A DNA stretch of 32,687 nucleotides, taken from the NCBI GenBank assembly GCA_002423155.1, contig DIUV01000030.1:42200-74886 (forward strand). Direction: 5' to 3'. This document shows positions 7,078 to 15,366 of this stretch, in pieces (within the stretch, counting starts at the first letter, position 1; each line of letters starts with the position of its first letter). This DNA is from Alphaproteobacteria bacterium UBA6149. GTDB lineage: Bacteria; Pseudomonadota; Alphaproteobacteria; Rickettsiales; UBA998. Position numbers and translations under genes: made by a program. The notes under the pieces are model-generated. The model ran no database searches. It had not been told where the DNA came from and was given only the letters and a program-made list of their open reading frames with translations.

Positions 7078-9525
7078 ATGACGCTCGAAAATACGCCTAT
7101 ACAAAATACTCCCATAAAAGAGGTTGCGCGACCAGAATTTACGCCGCCGCAATTATTACAAACCCAGTTTGTTGGGGATATTTTAGAAAGTCATCGCGGT
7201 CGTAAATTAGTAAAAACTCATCCGATTGATAATGTAGAGCCCGAAGTGAGCGCTGACCGCGATGATGGTATTTTTGTTGAAACCGAAACTATTTCTCATA
7301 AAGGTAAAGAGCGTTATCGTGTACATATTACTATTGCCGATGTCGCAGGGCATGTGCGCTTAGGCAGCCCCTTAGCGGATGCGGCAATTCAGCGGGGTTT
7401 TACTGTTTATGGCCCGGGCTGGACGGATTCTATGTTTCCCAAGATTCTCGAAGAAAAAATGAGCCTAGAGCACGAAAAAGAACGGCTGGGATTTTGTGTA
7501 ACTATTGATTTAGATGAAAATTTTAGTCCAATTCACAGAGAATGGCAACCCGTTATCACCAAATCAGAAAATGTGAGTTACAAACAGGCGACTATACGCA
7601 TGGAAAATGACCCACAATTTCAATTAATGGGAAAAATTGCCGCAGGGATTCGCCAATATTATTTTTCTAAATACAAAAATAGTCGTTTTATCAACGATAC
7701 TTTTAACGATAAACAATTCGGTAATGAGGTGGGAGGTAATTATCCCAGCTCAACTGATATGGTGGCTACCTATATGCTGCTGGCTAATAATTGCGTAGCC
7801 GATTTTTTTGATAAAACGGGTTTGCCGCTTTTATATCGTAATTTTGATGGAGTTAACGAAAATGACCGTGCCTATTATAGCAGCGAGTTAAATAATCATG
7901 CTGCCTTAGAAAATATGGGGGTTACGGGACCGTATTGCCATTTTACTTCACCCATTCGTCGTGCGGCGGATTTTTTAAATGCGCAAATGGCGCATTTTGC
8001 ATTTGAAGTAATTGAGGGTCTGGAAAAAGATATTTTAAAACAGCATCCCAGTAGTAATGAAAAAAAATTGCATACGGCGTTATGGGATGAAGCCGCAGAA
8101 ATTTTTCAGCTTACAGAAACTGCCAAAAATAGCGGCAATATTCGTGATAAAGCTAATTTGAAAAAAATATTACAGCATATAATCATCCAAAATTGTGAAT
8201 TAGAGCACCACAATATTTCTCGGGAAGTAAATAATTTAGTTAGCTGGCTAGTGCAACAAAATCCGCCACTGAGTGCGGAACAATTAGATGATTATGCACA
8301 GCATATTAATGAGTTATCACAATCAAAAAAATACCGTTCCATCGCCAAACAAGCCCAAAAACATAATGCTGATTTGGACTTCTTAGAAAAAGCGGATGAT
8401 TTTTCTTTTGCCTCCATGCCGGGTGATAAATTTAGCAATATTTTAAATTCTGCCGCAAAAATTGGCGAAATGCCTGCCTCATTATATCAAGAAGCCATGA
8501 AGCGGATTGGGCAAAATAATTTTGACACGGTTCGTGATGGCACCGCTATACTGGTCATTGCCCATTACCCGAATATGCGTAGTTGGAATAATTTAAAACG
8601 TGCGGTTTTACGAAAAATAAAGCATGAGCCTAACAATGTGAATGCCATATTGGAAAAAGCCGCCAATTATTTGGGCAGTGAGAGATTGCAAGAACGCTCG
8701 GTAAATTTTCCTGATAAATCTGGTGCTTTTCTTTTAGATGATGGAATGTCCGAAAAAATTGATCATATTCACGGGGCGATTATAAGTTTAGCAGGAGAAG
8801 AGGGCGCACCTATGGTTGCTTCACCTTTTTATTCGGTGGGGCATAATGCGCGTGCGGCTTTATCCCATGCGCGTTATTCCTTCTTAGAACATTACGCATT
8901 CGGGCAATTACAACCAATTGAACAAATTGCCGTACCAAACTTACTTTATGCGGAATTAGATAATACGGGAAGCTCTAAACGTGAGGTAGTTACCCAGATA
9001 TTAAAAGATATAGATGCTAAATTACAAATAGATACTTATATAGAAGATGGACAATATATTACCAATGTGTGCGTATCTGGTGGACCTTTCATCGTACCAA
9101 TTACCGCTCAAGCAAGCAGAGATAGCAGCGAACAAGCCGAACAAGTAGCCTTGCGGCGCTTATTACGCGAAGCTACTTTTAAACACACAGTTAGCCAATC
9201 ATTTGATTTAGAATATATGTTGCATCCACAACGCGCCTTACAAGAAATGGTGGATCAAGCAGGAGGAATTTTAAAAATCAACGATCCGCATCCAGTTACG
9301 GGAAAAAAATCAGGTTTTCAGGTAAAGGTAAGTGTAACTACCCAAGATAAAAAACAAAGTTTTAAAGGTATTGGTCCGAATAAAGACCGCGCAATTCGTA
9401 TGGCATGTGTAGAGGCTTTAAATGCTTTTAACTGGTCATTAGATGTTTCTACCCACCATGCAAGAAGCTGGGCAACGGATGATATTAAACATAATAATAG
9501 CAAAACTACTGAATGGCAGTTGTGA
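7078..9525 (+). CDS. RNB-domain exoribonuclease-like protein with C-terminal dsRBD-like repeats
   Basis: 815 residues. Residues about 45-330 match the RNase II/R catalytic (RNB) domain: SADRDDGIFVE (58-68), ITIADVAGHVRLGSPLADAA (84-103), FTVYGPGWTDSMFPKILEE (108-126) and the RNA-binding signature CHFTSPIRRAADF (287-299). RNB enzymes degrade RNA 3' to 5'. The aspartate at the first metal position of RNase II (six residues before D60) appears to be Glu54, while D60, D62 and D63 are kept. No N-terminal cold-shock OB domain or C-terminal S1 domain is visible. The C-terminal half instead shows three stretches resembling double-stranded-RNA-binding domains (about 521-606, 633-697, 718-784; the last has FQVKVSV...GIGPNKDRAIRMACVEALNAF). 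It is single gene with its own upstream region. Confidence 0.85.
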   Translation: MTLENTPIQNTPIKEVARPEFTPPQLLQTQFVGDILESHRGRKLVKTHPIDNVEPEVSADRDDGIFVETETISHKGKERYRVHITIADVAGHVRLGSPLADAAIQRGFTVYGPGWTDSMFPKILEEKMSLEHEKERLGFCVTIDLDENFSPIHREWQPVITKSENVSYKQATIRMENDPQFQLMGKIAAGIRQYYFSKYKNSRFINDTFNDKQFGNEVGGNYPSSTDMVATYMLLANNCVADFFDKTGLPLLYRNFDGVNENDRAYYSSELNNHAALENMGVTGPYCHFTSPIRRAADFLNAQMAHFAFEVIEGLEKDILKQHPSSNEKKLHTALWDEAAEIFQLTETAKNSGNIRDKANLKKILQHIIIQNCELEHHNISREVNNLVSWLVQQNPPLSAEQLDDYAQHINELSQSKKYRSIAKQAQKHNADLDFLEKADDFSFASMPGDKFSNILNSAAKIGEMPASLYQEAMKRIGQNNFDTVRDGTAILVIAHYPNMRSWNNLKRAVLRKIKHEPNNVNAILEKAANYLGSERLQERSVNFPDKSGAFLLDDGMSEKIDHIHGAIISLAGEEGAPMVASPFYSVGHNARAALSHARYSFLEHYAFGQLQPIEQIAVPNLLYAELDNTGSSKREVVTQILKDIDAKLQIDTYIEDGQYITNVCVSGGPFIVPITAQASRDSSEQAEQVALRRLLREATFKHTVSQSFDLEYMLHPQRALQEMVDQAGGILKINDPHPVTGKKSGFQVKVSVTTQDKKQSFKGIGPNKDRAIRMACVEALNAFNWSLDVSTHHARSWATDDIKHNNSKTTEWQL

Positions 9526-9535
9526 TACTATCAGT

Positions 9536-9551
9536 TTAACGAAAAATTAAC
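9536..9551 (+). promoter_or_regulatory. perfect CtrA-type box TTAA-N7-TTAAC
   Basis: TTAACGAAAAATTAAC fits the alphaproteobacterial CtrA consensus TTAA-N7-TTAAC exactly. It lies 82 bp upstream of the histidine kinase ATG at 9633 and just after the RNB gene stop. CtrA control of the kinase gene is inferred. Confidence 0.55.
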
Positions 9552-9632
9552 CTGCCTATATTATACTTCTCAATCTAAATTGGGTTATATAATGAAAAAC
9601 AACATAAAATTACCAATCTATAATGGGGAAGC

Positions 9633-11222
9633 ATGTTTAAGCTAGACTCATTGTCTATCAAATGGCGATTATTATTGATTATTTTATTAGTTAGCATGGT
9701 TTCAGTCTTGTTGATGACGATTGCCACGCTCACCTATGGAATATTTAATATGCGCGAAAATGTGCGCCAAGAGGTGGAAAACACTGCGGCAGTAGTGGCG
9801 GAGCGTAACCGTTTTGCTTTAAAAATGGGCAATCGTGAAGATGTTTCTAATAATTTACAAACCTCGCATTTTAATAAATCCATCGAACGAATTTGTGTTT
9901 ACGATACCAATGGCGAGTTATTCGCTTTTTATCCCTTTACTGCCGATGAATATTCCTCATTGGATCAATCTATGGTAAATAGAGATTTAACTATAAAAGA
10001 GATGAGTGCACGGCAAGCAATTATCAAAAAAAATTGCCCACCACCCACCAATGCCTATAGTGAATTTATAAATGGAAAATTAGAATCCATGCACCCAATT
10101 ATGCTAAATAATGAGCATGTTGGCGATGTGTTTTTATTATCCAACACCAACCAGATTTATGTGTTTATCCGCCAGCAATTGCAGGTGATGATTTCCATAT
10201 TTTTCTGCACCTTTATGGTTGCATATTTATTAGCCATAAAAATGCAGCGTTCTATATCCGAACCTATTTTGATGCTTTCTAAAGTTGCACGTTATATGTC
10301 TTTGCACAAAGATTATTCCATGCGCGCTCCCTTGCCTGAAGAAAACGGCGAGAAATATACTGCTTCGATGGAAATTCGCACGCTAATCGAATCTTTCAAT
10401 AATATGTTAGGGGAGATGAACGAGCGTGAAGAATCATTACACCGCAAAAACATTGAGTTAGAGCGAGCGCGTGAACAAGCCGAGAGTGCCAATTTAACCA
10501 AAACCAAGTTTCTCGCCAGCATCAGCCACGAATTACGCACTCCTCTAAATGCGATTATTGGTTTTTCTTCGATTATCAAGAGTCAATTATTCGGCGAACT
10601 GAATGAAAAATATATGGAATATGCGCATGATATTCATGAATCTGGCGTACATTTATTAGAAATCATCAATGATATTCTGGATTTATCCAAAGCAGAAGCG
10701 GGAAAACTTATTCTTGATTTTGAGGAGTTTGACATCAGCAAAGCTATCTGGAAATCTGCTAATATTTTACAAGGTCGTGCAGAATGGGGTGCGGTTGAGC
10801 TATTGATTGATATACCAAAATCAACCCCGTATATAATTGCTGACCGAGTGCGCTTCATTCAGATTATGCTGAATTTAATGTCTAACGCCATAAAATTCAC
10901 TGAAACTGGCGGAAAAGTACGGGTTTCAGTGCAACATCAAATAATTGGTGAAAAGCGCGTACATTTCCGTATAGATATTGCAGATACAGGAATTGGTATG
11001 ACTAATCATGATATTACCCAAGCAATGCAAAGTTTTGGACAAGTGGATAATACCCTCAGTCGCAAATATGAAGGCACAGGATTAGGTATCCCATTAAGCA
11101 AAAAACTCGTTGAATTACATAAAGGTAGTATGGAAATAGAAAGCGAATTAGGGGTAGGTACTATCGTACATTTGCAATTTATTTCTGATCCAGTTTTATT
11201 AAAATATCGACCTTCTACTTGA
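9633..11222 (+). CDS. membrane histidine kinase with periplasmic sensor and HAMP domain
   Basis: 529 residues. Membrane segment about 12-37, an extracytoplasmic domain of about 145 residues resembling CHASE8-type sensors (AAVVAERNRFALKMGNRE, ICVYDTNGELFAFYP), membrane segment about 183-203, HAMP (205-265), a coiled linker, then HisKA with His299 in FLASISHELRTPLNAIIGFSS. The ATPase domain has the N box (NLMSNAIKFT), DTGIGM and YEGTGLGIPLSKKL. There is no receiver domain, so the partner regulator must be encoded elsewhere. A GGGGAA ribosome site precedes the ATG closely. It is preceded by a CtrA box and followed by an LdtR-like regulator. Confidence 0.92.
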   Translation: MFKLDSLSIKWRLLLIILLVSMVSVLLMTIATLTYGIFNMRENVRQEVENTAAVVAERNRFALKMGNREDVSNNLQTSHFNKSIERICVYDTNGELFAFYPFTADEYSSLDQSMVNRDLTIKEMSARQAIIKKNCPPPTNAYSEFINGKLESMHPIMLNNEHVGDVFLLSNTNQIYVFIRQQLQVMISIFFCTFMVAYLLAIKMQRSISEPILMLSKVARYMSLHKDYSMRAPLPEENGEKYTASMEIRTLIESFNNMLGEMNEREESLHRKNIELERAREQAESANLTKTKFLASISHELRTPLNAIIGFSSIIKSQLFGELNEKYMEYAHDIHESGVHLLEIINDILDLSKAEAGKLILDFEEFDISKAIWKSANILQGRAEWGAVELLIDIPKSTPYIIADRVRFIQIMLNLMSNAIKFTETGGKVRVSVQHQIIGEKRVHFRIDIADTGIGMTNHDITQAMQSFGQVDNTLSRKYEGTGLGIPLSKKLVELHKGSMEIESELGVGTIVHLQFISDPVLLKYRPST

Positions 11223-11278
11223 CCTTGTGTCTGATAGTTTATAGTTATCTAAGTTGAACTTTAAGATGGAGAATTATC

Positions 11279-11740
11279 TTGAAAACAGTTTACGCTGAAA
11301 CCATTCTACTAATTGAAAGATTGCATCGTCGGTTTTTGGATGTAATTGATGCTGAGTTGGAACGTTTAAAAATTGATGATTTAAATAACGTACAAACTTT
11401 GATATTATACAATATCGGTTATGTTGAGCTAACCGTGGGCGAGTTGACTGGTCGTGGGTATTATTTGGGCTCTAACGTGTCTTATAATGTTAAAAAATTG
11501 GTGGAAAATGGCTATTTAGTTCAGTCGCGCTCAAATTATGATAAACGCGCTATTCGAGTTAAATTGTCACAGAAGGGGTTAGATATTTGCGAAAAAGTGG
11601 GCTTGCTTTATCAATCTCACGCAGATGCTTTGCAAAAAAATGATGAAGGTTTAGTGGCATTATCCGCAACCAATCATTTGCTGGAGAACTTAGAAGGGTT
11701 CTGGACTGAATATATGGCACAAATTTATAAGCGTGTTTAG
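11279..11740 (+). CDS. ldtR: MarR-family regulator, LdtR-like
   Basis: 153-residue MarR-type winged-helix protein. The motif VQTLILYNIGYVELTVGELTGRG, then YYLGSNVSYNVKKLVENGYL (recognition helix) and the wing SRSNYDKRAIRVKLSQKG, match LdtR. In Liberibacter and relatives LdtR regulates an L,D-transpeptidase gene and envelope stress tolerance. The start is TTG at 11279, supported by a GGAGA Shine-Dalgarno 7 nt upstream; no ATG lies nearby in frame. It follows the histidine kinase by 56 bp and precedes the TAXI-type binding protein by about 50 bp. The gene symbol is by family resemblance only; no L,D-transpeptidase gene is in the window. Confidence 0.8.
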   Translation: MKTVYAETILLIERLHRRFLDVIDAELERLKIDDLNNVQTLILYNIGYVELTVGELTGRGYYLGSNVSYNVKKLVENGYLVQSRSNYDKRAIRVKLSQKGLDICEKVGLLYQSHADALQKNDEGLVALSATNHLLENLEGFWTEYMAQIYKRV

Positions 11741-11791
11741 CAGCTAAACCGCGCAAATATAGCGAATTTATAGAATAAAATGGAGAAAAAT

Positions 11792-12769
11792 ATGTATAAT
11801 CTTTCTAAGACAGCCATGCTTTTTACCTTATTGGTTGGCTTGATGACTATTGCGCCCGACGCACAAGCGGGTAGAAAATTCGTAACATTAGGCACTGCGG
11901 GCGTAACTGGGGTATATTACCCTGTGGGGGGCACAATTTGCCGCTTAGTAAACCGTAAAAGCAAAGAACATGGCATTCGTTGCTCGGTTGAGCCAACTGG
12001 TGGTTCTATCGAAAACTTGAATGCGGTTTCTCAAAATGAATTAGATTTAGCTTTTGCACAATCTGACTGGCAATATAATGCCTATAATGGTTTAGGTGTT
12101 TTTGCGGATAATGGTGCTAATAAAAATCTTCGCTCTTTATTTTCTTTATATAGTGAAGCATTTACTATTATATCCAGCAAAAACAGTGGAATATCTGTGG
12201 TTGATGCACTAAAAGGCAAAAACGTAAATGTGGGCAATCCTGGTTCAGGTATGCGTGCAACTATGGAAGAATTGATGAAAGTGAAAGGCTGGAACACCAG
12301 CTCTTTCAAAGTAGCCAGCGAATATAAGGCTGCTGAGCAAGCACAAAAACTATGTGACAAACAAATTGATGCTTTCGTATTCTCTACTGGTCATCCCAAT
12401 GGTTCTATCCAACAGGTTACTTCTGAATGTGGAGCAAAAATCGTAGAGATTGATGCCGAAACTGTTTCTCGTGTGATGAAGATGAACTCTTATTATGCTC
12501 CATCGACTATTCCGGGTGGTATGTATGCGGGCAATCCGAATGACATACACACTTTTGGTGTGAAGGCAACCGTAGTTGCCTCGAAAGATGTTGATGAAGA
12601 AGTTGTATATCAAGTGGTTAAAGCATTATTTGATGATTTTGATAATTTCAAAACCACGCATCCAATCCTTTCTACTATAAATAAAAATGACATGGTAAAA
12701 GATGGTCTAACCGCTCCTTTGCATGAAGGTGCAAAACGTTATTATCATGAAGCTGGTTTGTTGAAGTAA
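11792..12769 (+). CDS. TAXI family TRAP-transporter solute-binding protein
   Basis: About 325 residues with a cleavable signal peptide (MYNLSKTAMLFTLLVGL..., likely cut after AQA near residue 25) and a mature periplasmic binding protein. Family motifs are TLGTAGVTGVYYPVGGTICRLVN, SVEPTGGSIENLNAV, LDLAFAQSDWQYNAY, GKNVNVGNPGSGMRATMEE and YYAPSTIPGGMYAGN. TAXI proteins deliver substrates such as C4-dicarboxylates or glutamate to fused TRAP permeases. I chose ATG 11792 because GGAG sits 6 nt before it; an in-frame ATG at 11780 overlaps that ribosome site. No TRAP permease gene is next to it, so it is an orphan here. Its place behind LdtR suggests shared control. Confidence 0.9.
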   Translation: MYNLSKTAMLFTLLVGLMTIAPDAQAGRKFVTLGTAGVTGVYYPVGGTICRLVNRKSKEHGIRCSVEPTGGSIENLNAVSQNELDLAFAQSDWQYNAYNGLGVFADNGANKNLRSLFSLYSEAFTIISSKNSGISVVDALKGKNVNVGNPGSGMRATMEELMKVKGWNTSSFKVASEYKAAEQAQKLCDKQIDAFVFSTGHPNGSIQQVTSECGAKIVEIDAETVSRVMKMNSYYAPSTIPGGMYAGNPNDIHTFGVKATVVASKDVDEEVVYQVVKALFDDFDNFKTTHPILSTINKNDMVKDGLTAPLHEGAKRYYHEAGLLK

Positions 12770-13072
12770 TATTTAATCACAATAAATCATCCTATACGAT
12801 AGTACTATTAACAATTAACTTATACAATAAATAACAATATGTTATTTGTGCAAACTCTCCATTGTCATACCGCTATAGAGCGGTATCCATGCCTATCAAC
12901 TAGCTTTATAAGCTAATGGTTTGGCATGGATCCCGCCCTACGGCGGGATGACAACGGATGATTATAATATATATGGATATTTTATAATTGGAAATTAGTA
13001 CATCTGCACAGTAATGACGATGGAGATAGCGAATTAAAAAATTTGCATAAATCCCCTAGAAAGAACGAATAA
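12770..13072. other. intergenic region with a palindromic repeat between TAXI and YegD-like genes
   Basis: 303 bp. 12791-12857 resembles the outer left arm of the 32.45-kb element (CCTATACGATAGTACTATTA versus CCTACACGACAATAGTATTA). 12858-12958 is the inner palindrome. 12990-13030 contains TAATGACGATGGAGATAG, a likely decayed fragment of the unit seen at 1-201. The remaining space must hold the promoter of the YegD-like gene. Confidence 0.55.
12858..12958. repeat. palindromic repeat (family 2), 12.9-kb copy
   Basis: Left arm 12858-12893 and right arm 12923-12958 are inverted, imperfect copies (TCCATTGTCATACCGC left; GCGGGATGACAACGGA right). The mismatches fall inside the short hairpin of each arm: ACCGC-TATAGA-GCGGT in the left arm, CCCGCC-CTAC-GGCGGG in the right. 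Each keeps its own pairing. Confidence 0.88.
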
Positions 13073-14347
13073 GTGAACAATAAAACTTTTTTTGGTTTAG
13101 ATTTTGGCACGTCCAATTCCACCTTTTCTATGTATAAACAAGAAAAGCGCAGCTTAATCGCACTGGAGCAAGACAAACTCACCTTGCCAAGCGTAATATT
13201 TTTTAATTTTGAAAATGGCAATCAATCTTATGGCAGAGCAGGGCTGGAGGGGTATTTGCAAGGCAGTGAAGGGCGGCTAATGCGTTCGCTCAAGAGTGTA
13301 CTCGGTTCTTCATTGATGCATGAGCAGACTAAAATAAAACATAAATCAGTGCCCTTTGCCGATATTATTGGCATGTTTATTGGACATTTAAAAACCAAGG
13401 CAGAACAACAAACCAACCAGGAAATTGAACATATTGTTCTTGGTCGTCCCGTATATTTTGTTGATAATGATGAAAAATCCGATGCGGATGCCCAAAACCA
13501 ATTAGCCTTAATTGCGCGTGCGCAAGGTTTTAAACATATAGAATTTCAATACGAACCCATAGCCGCCGCATTAGATTATGAGCAAGATATAACGGGGGAA
13601 GAAATCGCCCTTATCATTGACATGGGGGGCGGAACTTCTGATTTTTCAGTAATAAAATTATCCCCCAATGGGCGCAGCAAAACTAATAGAAGTGATGATT
13701 TATTAGCCAATAGCGGAATTCATATTGGCGGAACCGATTTTGATAAAGCACTTAATTTACAAGAAGTAATGCCGCATTTAGGTTATCAATCTCCGCTTAA
13801 ACAAAAAAATCTCCTTACTCCCAACCATATTTTTCAAGATTTAGCCACTTGGCACAAAATAAACTTGCTTTATACACAAGACACGCTACGTTTATTAAAA
13901 GAACTCCGCACTGCATCACAATCTCCAGAATTAATCGAGCGCCTGATAGAGGTGATAACTGAACGCAAAGGGCATGACATTTCCGTTAGTGTGGAAGCTG
14001 CCAAAATTGCTTTAAGTAACATGCCTGATGATAACCAGGATGATTATATTTTATCCTTGGGTTATATAGAAAAAGCACTCTCGGCCAATATTTCATCCGA
14101 AAAATTTTCCCAAGCAATTATTGAAGATATAGAAAAAATAGAAAAAACCATAAAACAAACAATTAGCGAATCAGGTCTAATGTTTAATCAGGTGCAGACT
14201 TTGTTTTTGACTGGTGGCTCCACCTTAATCCCCTTAGTCCGTCAAAAAATCACCCAATTATTCCCAGAGGCAAATATAATCTGTGGAGATAGTTTTGGTA
14301 GCGTTGGCATGGGGTTAGCGGTTGATGCTAAGAGGAAATTTTCTTAA
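13073..14347 (+). CDS. YegD-like Hsp70 family protein
   Basis: 424 residues, an actin-like ATPase fold without the Hsp70 substrate-binding domain. It shows phosphate 1 FFGLDFGTSNSTFS (6-19), YEPIAAALDYE, phosphate 2 IIDMGGGTSDFSVIKL and the adenosine motif LFLTGGSTLIPLVRQKI. Length and motifs match YegD, whose function is unknown (putative chaperone). The start is GTG at 13073 with a weak AGAAAG site upstream; this start places the ATPase motif at the expected distance. It stands alone, convergent with the TfoX-like gene with 3 bp between stops. Confidence 0.88.
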   Translation: MNNKTFFGLDFGTSNSTFSMYKQEKRSLIALEQDKLTLPSVIFFNFENGNQSYGRAGLEGYLQGSEGRLMRSLKSVLGSSLMHEQTKIKHKSVPFADIIGMFIGHLKTKAEQQTNQEIEHIVLGRPVYFVDNDEKSDADAQNQLALIARAQGFKHIEFQYEPIAAALDYEQDITGEEIALIIDMGGGTSDFSVIKLSPNGRSKTNRSDDLLANSGIHIGGTDFDKALNLQEVMPHLGYQSPLKQKNLLTPNHIFQDLATWHKINLLYTQDTLRLLKELRTASQSPELIERLIEVITERKGHDISVSVEAAKIALSNMPDDNQDDYILSLGYIEKALSANISSEKFSQAIIEDIEKIEKTIKQTISESGLMFNQVQTLFLTGGSTLIPLVRQKITQLFPEANIICGDSFGSVGMGLAVDAKRKFS

Positions 14348-14350
14348 AAA

Positions 14351-14677
14351 TTAGCGTTTATTGTTTAACGAAACCAAATAAGCTTTTTCCGCCCAATTAG
14401 CTAATTCTTCCCTATCATCCAAAACATCTATCGGCACTTGCCAGTAGGATACCTGAATGGTTTTACCTTTTGCTTGATAGGAAAATTGTGTTGAATCTGC
14501 ATTTTCGTAATCTGTTTTGTTGCTTGCATCTACTTTGAAATATAAAATTTCTTCAATTATTAGTGCAAATATCTTACCTCGGTAATAAAGCCCATAACCG
14601 CCGAACATTTTTTTGCTGGTTACGTTTCCCCAATCACTTAATTGGTCGATTATATATTCGCAATATTCTTTACTCAT
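14351..14677 (-). CDS. TfoX/Sxy N-terminal domain protein
   Basis: 108 residues matching the TfoX N-terminal domain: VTSKKMFGGYGLYYRGKIFALIIEEILYFKVD, then PFYxxP-like FSYQAKGKTIQVSYWQVP and a C-terminal helix DDREELANWAEKAYLVS. Full-length TfoX/Sxy activates competence genes in gammaproteobacteria, but single-domain versions like this are common in alphaproteobacteria without a known role. It follows the exporter ATPase gene by 5 bp on the same strand and is probably the last gene of that operon. Confidence 0.87.
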   Translation of the reverse strand: MSKEYCEYIIDQLSDWGNVTSKKMFGGYGLYYRGKIFALIIEEILYFKVDASNKTDYENADSTQFSYQAKGKTIQVSYWQVPIDVLDDREELANWAEKAYLVSLNNKR

Positions 14678-14682
14678 ATTTT

Positions 14683-15366
14683 TTAAGTGGTTGCCGGTTG
14701 TATAATACCATCTTCCAATTCTACTACACGATCGGCAATGTCTAAAATGCGGTAATCATGGGTTACTAGTAAAATAGCGGTTCCTTGTTCTTGGGCAAGG
14801 CGTTGTAGAATTTCCACGGCTTCTTGCCCGCTGGCTTTGTCGAGCGAAGCCGTTGGTTCATCCGCGAGGACTAATTTAGGGTTAGCAACTAGCGCGCGGG
14901 CAATGGAAACCCGTTGTTTTTGCCCCCCGGATAATTGGTCTGGCAGGTAGTGCAGGCGGTCACCTAACCCTACGGCATCTAAAATGGCGGCGGATTCTTC
15001 TAGGCGGCGTTTTTCGTTATATCCAGAGCGTAATTCTAATGACATGCTAACATTTTGCACTGCGGTTAGGCTTCTTAATAAATTATTTTGTTGAAAAATA
15101 TAGCCAATATTAAGACGTGTCTGGGTGAGGGTATGTTCGCTGGCATTGATTAAATCATGCCCAAATACTCTTACATGCCCATCACTTGCCACCCGCAAAG
15201 CACCAATAATGGTGAGCAAGGTGGTTTTGCCAGACCCAGAGGGACCGGTCATAATTACGGTTTCACCACGGTTAATTTGCAAATCTACACCGCGCAATAC
15301 CTGCAATTGCAATTCGCCACTACCATAGCTGTAATTTAGATTTTGTACGTCGATTATGTTTTCCAT
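14683..15366 (-). CDS. devA: DevA-like ABC exporter ATP-binding protein
   Basis: 227 residues, complete ABC ATPase: Walker A GPSGSGKTTLL (40-50), Q-loop YIFQQNNLLRSLTA, signature LSGGQKQRVSIARAL, Walker B KLVLADEPTASLD and H-loop LLVTHDYRI. It is of the MacB/LolD subgroup. Together with the adjacent permease and membrane fusion protein it forms a DevBCA-type exporter; in heterocyst-forming cyanobacteria that system exports glycolipids through a TolC-like channel. Substrate here is unknown. Its start codon shares one base with the permease stop, which indicates translational coupling. Confidence 0.9.
   Translation of the reverse strand: MENIIDVQNLNYSYGSGELQLQVLRGVDLQINRGETVIMTGPSGSGKTTLLTIIGALRVASDGHVRVFGHDLINASEHTLTQTRLNIGYIFQQNNLLRSLTAVQNVSMSLELRSGYNEKRRLEESAAILDAVGLGDRLHYLPDQLSGGQKQRVSIARALVANPKLVLADEPTASLDKASGQEAVEILQRLAQEQGTAILLVTHDYRILDIADRVVELEDGIIQPATT

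Noticed and set aside
9588..9593. TATAAT as -10 of the histidine kinase gene
   Set aside because: No acceptable -35 lies 16-18 bp upstream, so I did not list it as a promoter.
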